DNA from: Pseudomonas tructae
GTDB taxonomy: Bacteria > Pseudomonadota > Gammaproteobacteria > Pseudomonadales > Pseudomonadaceae
Assembly (NCBI RefSeq): GCF_004214895.1
Contig: NZ_CP035952.1
Span: 62,001-126,000, forward strand
Direction of reading: 5' to 3'
DNA length: 64,000 bases
In this document: in pieces, positions 58,934-64,000 of the stretch
Position numbering within the stretch: the stretch's first letter is position 1
Layout: each line of letters opens with the position of its first letter
Program-made: the position numbers and the translations under genes
Notes under the pieces: model-generated
Told to the model about the DNA's origin: nothing
Databases searched by the model: none
The model's input: the letters and a program-made list of their open reading frames with translations, nothing else

Positions 58934-59416
58934 ATGCACACCGACCTGTGGAATTTTGCCTTGAAGCTTTACGCCCGCCCGGGTGTAGAAGCCGCCTGCC
59001 TGCAATGGCAGGACCTGGGTGGCGATGTCTGCCTGCTGCTTTGCGGCATGTGGCTCAGTGCACGCGGCGTTGCGCCAAACCGGCAACGGGTGCGACAGCT
59101 CACGGCGCTGGCCAATGCCTGGCAAGCCGAGGTCGTCGAGCCGCTGCGCCGCTTGCGCCAGAGCTGGCGCGACAACGCGGCCAGGGACGCCCAATTGGCG
59201 GGGCTACGTGAACAGGTCAAAGGTCTGGAGTTAGCGGCAGAGCGCATCCTGCTGGAGCGTCTTGAGCAGGCTTGCCAGGGCTGGGCTGCAACACCCGAAG
59301 CAGAACTGGATTGGATCAGCTGGCTGGCACCCGATGGCGCCGATGTGCATCACGACGCGCTGCACAGGCTGCGCGTCGTGATGCGGACGGCTCAGGACGC
59401 CGAAGACGGCGTCTGA
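58934..59416 (+). CDS. TIGR02444 family protein
   Basis: 160 residues, helical, with LWNFALKLYARPGVEAACLQWQ and GGDVCLLLCGMWL near the start and RLRQSWRDNAARDAQ, QVKGLELAAERILLERLEQ in the middle. TIGR02444 proteins are known mainly from Pseudomonas and relatives; function unknown. Its end overlaps that of algP by 25 bases in a convergent arrangement. Confidence 0.8.
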   Translation: MHTDLWNFALKLYARPGVEAACLQWQDLGGDVCLLLCGMWLSARGVAPNRQRVRQLTALANAWQAEVVEPLRRLRQSWRDNAARDAQLAGLREQVKGLELAAERILLERLEQACQGWAATPEAELDWISWLAPDGADVHHDALHRLRVVMRTAQDAEDGV

Positions 59417-60390
59417 GTAGCCGGTGCTACCGAAGCTGCTGGTGCAGGCGACGGCGTAGCGGCCGGTGCCGCGGCGGCTGGAGTAGCCGGTTTGGCGGCT
59501 GCAGGCGTAGCAGGCTTGGCCGGTGCTTTTGCTGCGGCAGGCTTGGCTGCAGGTTTGGCTGCCGCAGGTTTGGCAGCGGGCTTGGCGGGCGCTTTTGCCG
59601 CAGCAGGCTTGGCGGCAGGCTTGGCTGGTGCTTTGGCAGCAGGCTTGGCCGCTGCGGTTTTAGCGGCGGGCTTGGCCGCGGGTTTGGCTGCTGGCTTGGC
59701 TGCTGGCTTGGCTGCAGGTTTTGCCGCAGCAGGTTTGGCTGCAGGTTTGGCCGCTGCGGTTTTCGCCGCTGGCTTGGCCGGCGCCTTGGCGGCAACAGGT
59801 TTGGCGGCCGGTTTAGCCGTTGCCGGCTTGGCAGCAGCGGTACGCGCTGGCGCTTTGGCCGCGGGTTTTGCGGCGGGCTTGGCAGCGGGTTTAGCGGCAG
59901 CTTTGACGGCAGGTTTTGCGGCGGGCTTGGCGGCAGGTTTTGCAGCAACCTTGGTGGCAGGCTTGGCAGCGGCGGCAGCGGGTTTGGCCGAACGCAGGGT
60001 CAGCGCCTTGGCGGCAGCTTCCTTGACCTTGCCAACACCCTGGGCCAGTTTCAGGCTTTCCTGAGCATCACGCTTGAGCTGCAGGATATAGGTGCGGGTT
60101 TGTGATTGGCGGTCTTTCAGATTGTCGAGCAAACCTTCAAGTTCGCCCACGGCCGACTTGGCCTTGTTCTGCGCCTTGGCTTTGCCAGCCTTGGCAGCGT
60201 CCTGCAGTTTAAGCCGAGACTTGTGCAGTTTTTCCTGTGCCTTGCCCCGTTGCTTTTCCAACTTGGCGAGCAGTTTTTCAGCATCAGCCAGCGCTTGCGA
60301 GCAGGCATTTTCCAAATGATCGAGCAGGCTGCCCGAGAGTTGCTGGAGCAGGTGCAACGGCGTACTTACTGGCTTCTTATTGGCCGACAT
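59392..60390 (-). CDS. algP: Alginate regulatory protein AlgP, histone H1-like
   Basis: 332 residues. The N-terminal third (about 1-130) is helical (LHLLQQLSGSLLDHLENA, KLEKQRGKAQEKLHKSRLKLQ); from about 135 on it is a run of Lys-Pro-Ala-Ala repeats, as in eukaryotic histone H1 and P. aeruginosa AlgP (AlgR3), which binds DNA and supports alginate gene expression. GAGG-rich bases precede the ATG. Repeat tracts of this kind vary in length between strains. Neighbours (FKBP gene, algQ, dsbB, hemY) match the P. aeruginosa order. Confidence 0.93.
   Translation of the reverse strand: MSANKKPVSTPLHLLQQLSGSLLDHLENACSQALADAEKLLAKLEKQRGKAQEKLHKSRLKLQDAAKAGKAKAQNKAKSAVGELEGLLDNLKDRQSQTRTYILQLKRDAQESLKLAQGVGKVKEAAAKALTLRSAKPAAAAAKPATKVAAKPAAKPAAKPAVKAAAKPAAKPAAKPAAKAPARTAAAKPATAKPAAKPVAAKAPAKPAAKTAAAKPAAKPAAAKPAAKPAAKPAAKPAAKPAAKTAAAKPAAKAPAKPAAKPAAAKAPAKPAAKPAAAKPAAKPAAAKAPAKPATPAAAKPATPAAAAPAATPSPAPAASVAPATQTPSSAS
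59430..59990 (-). repeat. Tandem KPAA-coding repeat tract of algP
   Basis: Degenerate tandem 12- and 15-base units coding KPAA, KPAAA and KAPA. The DNA unit is AAGCCTGCCGCA-like with synonymous changes. It is likely to be unstable by recombination or slippage, so algP length may differ between isolates. Confidence 0.9.
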
Positions 60391-60616
60391 GGTTTACCTC
60401 CTGGCTGACGAGATTGCGGCTCATACTATGCTTCTGCTGCTACCGCCGCTAGGGCATGTTGACAGTATTAAATGCGCCGCGTTGCATGCCTGGGCAAAGT
60501 TGTTCTCACTGCAGCTGGAATCAAGTGTAGATGCTGCACAAAGTGTTGCTGATATTTACACGAAGTGATGGGCGAAGGCTGGCATACTTCATGTTCTCTG
60601 AAGCAGGAGCGAGCCT

Positions 60617-61282
60617 GTGCCGCGCTATTTAATCCTTACCTTTTTGCTGTTGCCCAGTTCGTTAATTGCAGCGCCTCAATCCACCCCTGCCACGGACCAT
60701 GATCTGGCCTATAGCTTGGGCGCCAGCCTGGGTGAACGCCTGCGCACGGAAGTTCCGGACCTGCAACTTGATGCCTTGATCGACGGTTTGCGTCAGGCTT
60801 ATCAGAACAAGCCATTGGCGCTCAGCAAAGAGCGTATGGCGGCGATACTCAGCGAACATGAGAGCCAAGCCAATGAGGCTGCGGTTCAAGCACAGACCGA
60901 GCAATTGCTGAGCGCGGAAAAACGTTTCATGGCCACTGAACGGGCTAAACCCGGAGTACGCGAACTGGCCGAAGGCATACTCGTCAGCGAGTTGCAGAAC
61001 GGGACGGGTAGCAAGCCAAAAGCCGGTGGCAAAGTCCAGGTTCGCTATGTTGGCAAGTTACCGGATGGCACGGTGTTCGATCAGAACCAGCAAGCACAAT
61101 GGTTCAATCTGGACAGTGTGATCGAGGGCTGGCAGGTGGCATTGCCACAGATGGCAACCGGGTCGAAGTGGCGGCTGGTGATCCCTTCGGCACAGGCCTA
61201 TGGTGCCGACGGCGCGGGCGACCTGATTGCGCCCTACACGCCACTGGTGTTTGAAATCGAGCTGCTCGGGGTTGCCGACTGA
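60617..61282 (+). CDS. FKBP-type peptidyl-prolyl isomerase, periplasmic
   Basis: 221 residues: a signal peptide (PRYLILTFLLLPSSLIAA), an N-terminal helical dimerisation domain (about 25-115: HDLAYSLGASLGERLRTEVPDLQLDALIDGL) and a C-terminal FKBP domain (VQVRYVGKLPDGTVFDQN, WQVALPQMATGSKWRLVIPSAQAYGADGAGD), as in FkpA/Mip. The start is a GTG with AGGAG seven bases upstream. It assists folding of exported proteins. It is divergent from algP and converges with algQ. Confidence 0.9.
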   Translation: MPRYLILTFLLLPSSLIAAPQSTPATDHDLAYSLGASLGERLRTEVPDLQLDALIDGLRQAYQNKPLALSKERMAAILSEHESQANEAAVQAQTEQLLSAEKRFMATERAKPGVRELAEGILVSELQNGTGSKPKAGGKVQVRYVGKLPDGTVFDQNQQAQWFNLDSVIEGWQVALPQMATGSKWRLVIPSAQAYGADGAGDLIAPYTPLVFEIELLGVAD

Positions 61283-61291
61283 GGGTCGGCA
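61273..61291. terminator. Hairpin at the convergent ends of the FKBP and algQ genes
   Basis: TGCCGAC and GTCGGCA, seven-base perfect arms with a five-base loop that holds the FKBP stop codon. No T-run follows on either strand, so only a weak barrier is expected. Confidence 0.35.
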
Positions 61292-61297
61292 GCGCCG

Positions 61298-61768
61298 TCA
61301 GGCCTGGACTGTACCTTCTTCGCTGTGTGCGTTATGCAGCACTTCGATCAGGCAGTCTTCGAGTTCGAAACGCTCGTGCAGCAGGCTGCCAAGTTCACTG
61401 AGCTTTTTCGAGAAACGCTCGGGATCGTTGCAGTCGCCCTTGTCGCAGTGATCGTTGAAGGCCGACGCGATTTCAGTGGTTGCGTCGATACGTGGGCTGA
61501 TCTGCTTGGCCAGCTCCAGCCCGCGCGTATCGCCAAAGGCCTTGGCTTCGCTGACCAGTTGCTCGCTCACTTCGAAGTGCCAGGCTGAAACATAGTCAAC
61601 CAGCACCGCGCAGAAGTCCCGGCTCTTGTCCTTGTCGGCAAAGGCTGGCTTGGCATCGCGCAGCTCGCGGAAAGCCGTCACCAGCTCTGCACGCTCTTCC
61701 AACCAGCGGTCAATGAGCTTATGAACCCCACCCCAGCGTTCCTGAGCATTCTGACAACTATCTAGCAT
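61298..61768 (-). CDS. algQ: Anti-sigma-70 factor AlgQ/Rsd
   Basis: 156-residue Rsd family protein that binds the sigma-70 factor and helps alternative sigma factors. Helical throughout, with [22 protein letters not shown] at the start and [20 protein letters not shown]. In P. aeruginosa AlgQ (AlgR2) affects alginate and other genes; in P. putida the orthologue PfrA affects siderophore genes. GGGAAGAG lies upstream of the ATG. With 6S RNA (27687-27865) this window holds two different sigma-70 antagonists. Confidence 0.93.
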   Translation of the reverse strand: MLDSCQNAQERWGGVHKLIDRWLEERAELVTAFRELRDAKPAFADKDKSRDFCAVLVDYVSAWHFEVSEQLVSEAKAFGDTRGLELAKQISPRIDATTEIASAFNDHCDKGDCNDPERFSKKLSELGSLLHERFELEDCLIEVLHNAHSEEGTVQA

Positions 61769-61981
61769 GGCGATCTCTTCCCTTCTGGGTAATGCCCCTG
61801 CCCCCGCGCCGCAAGTGTGCAGAGCAAAGGTGGAATCAGCAGAGCGGCATCGAGCAGCTGTTTTTTCGGTATGCGTGCAGGGAGATTATTCCCGTGCGCC
61901 CTAGCCTTCAAGGTACGCAGACGACAAAGTTCATACAAGTGTTTAATCCGGGCATCCTTTGCCGTCGGTCGCTTGCAAAGC

Positions 61982-62014
61982 GAAAAAACCCGGGCTCAGC
62001 TTTTCGCCGCCCGG
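61982..62014 (-). terminator. Intrinsic terminator of dsbB, stem inside the gene end
   Basis: CCGGGC and GCCCGG pair across the dsbB stop codon, followed on the transcribed strand by GTTTTTTC. The first stem arm lies within the last codons of the gene. Confidence 0.6.
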
Positions 62015-62517
62015 TGGAACAGCGGCCCTCCGCGACCCAGCAGGCGAAAGGTAGGCAAAGCTGCCAGAAGAACAAAGGACAACAGGCTCCATTCCGGGAT
62101 GGTCAGGTCAAGAAAGCTCCAGTTGATCGGCACGCAATCGGGGCTGCCGACAAGCATTGCCTGGATGACCTGAAGCGCGGGCATGCTCTCGATCACGTAG
62201 TCAAATGCCGGCTCGCACTCGATGCCTGCCAGGGCCGAATTGCCCTGCAGCCAGACATGCCGAGCCGCGAGGAGCGCCCCACCGGTGGCGAAGAACAACG
62301 CCAGCGCGGCATAAATGCGCGTGCCAAGGCGCCCCGGGGCATGCACGACGGCACACAGACAGACCAGGGCAAAGGCTGCCAGGAACAGCCGCTGGCTGTA
62401 GCACAACGGGCAAGGCACCAGGCCCATGCCAAACTCCAGATAGTAAGCAGCAGCCTCGACCAGCACCGATGCCAGCAAGGCCGGAAGGAACAGTGAACGC
62501 AAGCGGGCCCGTGACAT
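61996..62517 (-). CDS. dsbH: Disulfide bond formation protein DsbB (DsbH type)
   Basis: 173 residues, four membrane helices, quinone-dependent reoxidant of DsbA. The first cysteine pair is in LVPCPLCYSQR (about 35-38); the second is the spaced pair in GIECEPAF and SPDCVPINW. The length is normal. The ATG at MSRARLRSLFLPAL is chosen. It sits between algQ and hemY as dsbH does in P. aeruginosa. The 227 bases between algQ and this gene hold its terminator but nothing else I recognise. Confidence 0.9.
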   Translation of the reverse strand: MSRARLRSLFLPALLASVLVEAAAYYLEFGMGLVPCPLCYSQRLFLAAFALVCLCAVVHAPGRLGTRIYAALALFFATGGALLAARHVWLQGNSALAGIECEPAFDYVIESMPALQVIQAMLVGSPDCVPINWSFLDLTIPEWSLLSFVLLAALPTFRLLGRGGPLFHRAAKS

Positions 62518-62733
62518 GGCAAGTCCAGAAGCGGGATAGGGAGGCAGCAACGGTAGAGGATAGGCGCTGGGTGTATCAAGGTAAGACGGCAGGGACAAAT
62601 CGCAGATAACCAAGGGAAGCATCGCGAACGTCGCAAGAAAGATTTACAGGGTTTTGAAGGGGGTATTACCAGTGTACGTAGGAAGTTACCTCAACCCCAC
62701 AAGCGCGCCCATTACAGCGCGCCCATGGGTACA

Positions 62734-63972
62734 TCAAGCTCGTACTGCCTCCGGTAGAGGTAATGCCAGCAAGCGCTCATCAAGCATGCCCAAGCCCTCC
62801 TGAAACAGCTGGTTACTGCGCTCGGTGTCACCCAGGCCTGCGAGCAGGCGTGCCAGCTCGGCGCAGGCTTCGGGATTGCGCTGTACGCGCAAGCTACTTT
62901 CCAGGTAATCACGCGCCTTGCCCCACAGACGGTTCTGCAGGCTCAGGCGGCCAAGGGTCAGCAACAAGCTCGGGTCATCCGGGTGAGCCTTGAGCCAGCC
63001 TTCGGCAGTTTGCAACTGACGCGCCAGGTCGCTACCCCGCACCAGGCCGTAAAGACGCGCCAAATGACTTTCATACTGACGCTTGAGGGCAGTGCGCAAG
63101 GCTTGTTCGGCTTCACTTTCAGCGCCTAGCTGGCGCAACTGCTCAGCATAGGCCGATACCAACTGCGGCTCCTGGCGCTGCGCAGCGGTAAGCTGCTGCC
63201 AGGCCCGCTCAAGGGATTGCCGGGCGGTCTGTTCGTCGCCTTCACGGCTGACCGCCAGGCTCAGGTTCTCACCCCAGGCGCGGCGTTCCAGCTCGGCCAG
63301 CTCAGGCGCCGGCAGGACCTTGTCCTTGCGTAGCTCGGGCAGCAGGCGAATCAGGGCCGACCAGTCGCCACGTTCGCGGTACAGGCGCTGCAACAGGCGC
63401 AACACCTGAACGTTGTGCGGATGGCGCTCCTGCATGGCTTGCAGGGTTACCAGGGCTGCGTCGCTGTCCCCACGGTCCATCTGCAACTGGGCATGGCTCA
63501 GGGCAATCGCCAGCTCCGCTTCCGGCTGACGCTCCAGCGCCCGCTCCAGCAGGTTGTCGCGGTCTTCGCTGCGCCCCAGCTCGTTGGCCGCACGGGCGGC
63601 TCCGAGGTAGTACAGCAGCGGCTGGCGCTCAGCCTCGGCGGCACGGTGCAGATGGCGCTGAGCACTGGCCCAGCGACCTTCGGCGAGGTCCAGTTGGCCC
63701 TGTTCGATCGCCAGTTGCGTACGACGGCTGCGATTACGCCGTGACCAGGGGTTGACCACGCCACCGGAAGTCAGCACCAGGCCGACCAGGTAACGCACCA
63801 GCAACACAGCCAGGATGATCCCGGCCAGGGCCGCCAACGCCGCCCACAGGCCAGATTGATAGCGAAAGCTGCCATAGGAAATCAGTACATAGCCGCTGTG
63901 CTTGGCAATCGCGATCCCGAGCACGGCGGCAACGGCAATCGCCAGCACCGCCAGCAGGTAGACGCGCTTCAT
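62734..63972 (-). CDS. hemY: HemY, TPR membrane protein
   Basis: 412 residues: two N-terminal membrane helices (about 3-24 and 40-66), then a cytoplasmic or periplasmic solenoid of TPR-like helices to the end (AEGRWASAQRHLHRAAEAE, LLYYLGAARAANELG, LLTLGRLSLQNRLWGKARDYLE). Found beside hem genes in many gammaproteobacteria; it is not the protoporphyrinogen oxidase that has the same symbol in Bacillus. Its start overlaps the hemX stop codon by four bases. Confidence 0.92.
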   Translation of the reverse strand: MKRVYLLAVLAIAVAAVLGIAIAKHSGYVLISYGSFRYQSGLWAALAALAGIILAVLLVRYLVGLVLTSGGVVNPWSRRNRSRRTQLAIEQGQLDLAEGRWASAQRHLHRAAEAERQPLLYYLGAARAANELGRSEDRDNLLERALERQPEAELAIALSHAQLQMDRGDSDAALVTLQAMQERHPHNVQVLRLLQRLYRERGDWSALIRLLPELRKDKVLPAPELAELERRAWGENLSLAVSREGDEQTARQSLERAWQQLTAAQRQEPQLVSAYAEQLRQLGAESEAEQALRTALKRQYESHLARLYGLVRGSDLARQLQTAEGWLKAHPDDPSLLLTLGRLSLQNRLWGKARDYLESSLRVQRNPEACAELARLLAGLGDTERSNQLFQEGLGMLDERLLALPLPEAVRA

Positions 63973-64000
63973 GGCTTGGCCTCCTCGGCCGGCAGGTGCC
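63969..64000 (-). CDS. hemX: C-terminal end of hemX
   Basis: Nine codons and a stop codon (HLPAEEAKP) are in frame, overlapping the hemY ATG by four bases (ATGA). Called hemX only from the known hemX-hemY order in Pseudomonas; the fragment is too short to show its family. The rest lies beyond the right edge. Confidence 0.5.
   Translation of the reverse strand, partial: HLPAEEAKP

Noticed and set aside
59492..60064. Ala/Gly-rich open frame antisense to algP, and a CRISPR-like look to the repeats
   Set aside because: Both result from the KPAA-coding tract; repeats have no unique spacers and stay in frame with algP.

Overview
This window is chromosomal backbone DNA from a fluorescent Pseudomonas, most like the P. 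putida group. The evidence is the high-GC coding style, a spu polyamine locus carrying an extra glutamine-synthetase gene (spuI), an algP / FKBP / algQ / dsbB / hemY-hemX order like that of P. aeruginosa, a 6S RNA between zapA and ygfA, a Pseudomonas-type DUF2388 gene, and five inverted pairs of the short REP element with the core GCGGGGCAAGCCCGCTCC. I found no insertion sequence, prophage, tRNA, rRNA or CRISPR array.

Layout. 1-7430: polyamine uptake and gamma-glutamylation (spuF-E-D-C-B leftward, spuI rightward, with a 605-base control region between the two synthetase genes). 7499-14670: arginine biosynthesis (argA, argE), a CYTH-CHAD triphosphatase, an Lrp regulator divergent from a small ACT-like protein, an orphan GspE-type ATPase and a DUF2388 protein. 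14749-22075: glycine cleavage system gcvT-H-P, then a ferric-iron ABC permease and binding protein. 22178-28551: ygfB-pepP-ubiH-DUF4442-ubiI leftward; a ZapB-like gene, zapA, 6S RNA and ygfA rightward. 28570-36442: a 46-residue membrane protein, an EVE-domain protein, a yhiI-rbbA-yhhJ exporter, a FliL-domain protein, a quinone oxidoreductase and a TonB-domain protein. 36522-46831: chaC, a Fe-S/flavin reductase with ubiD, then rho, trxA, ppx, ppk and hemB. 47039-56302: DedA and desaturase genes that overlap tail to tail, elbB, yaiI with a REP-encoded tail, a cytochrome c-FTR1 iron permease, a four-gene envelope lipoprotein operon (COG3014-YcfL-LpoB-CsgG-like) and a LysE exporter. 56386-64000: an MscS channel, an ABC-F ATPase, a TIGR02444 protein, algP, an FKBP isomerase, algQ/rsd, dsbB, hemY and the tail of hemX.

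How the genes fit together. Most blocks are well-known housekeeping units: polyamine use, arginine, one-carbon/glycine metabolism, ubiquinone synthesis (ubiH, ubiI, ubiD), heme (hemB, hemY, hemX), polyphosphate (ppk, ppx) and alginate/sigma-70 control (algP, algQ). The least described parts are the four-gene lipoprotein operon (52430-55564), the orphan secretion ATPase (12595-14262), the anchor-less TonB-domain protein (35801-36442), the 168-base antisense overlap of two membrane-protein genes (47516-47683), and a predicted hairpin that hides the ribosome-binding site of the Lrp-linked ACT gene (12163-12185). I see no clearly new defence or mobile system here.
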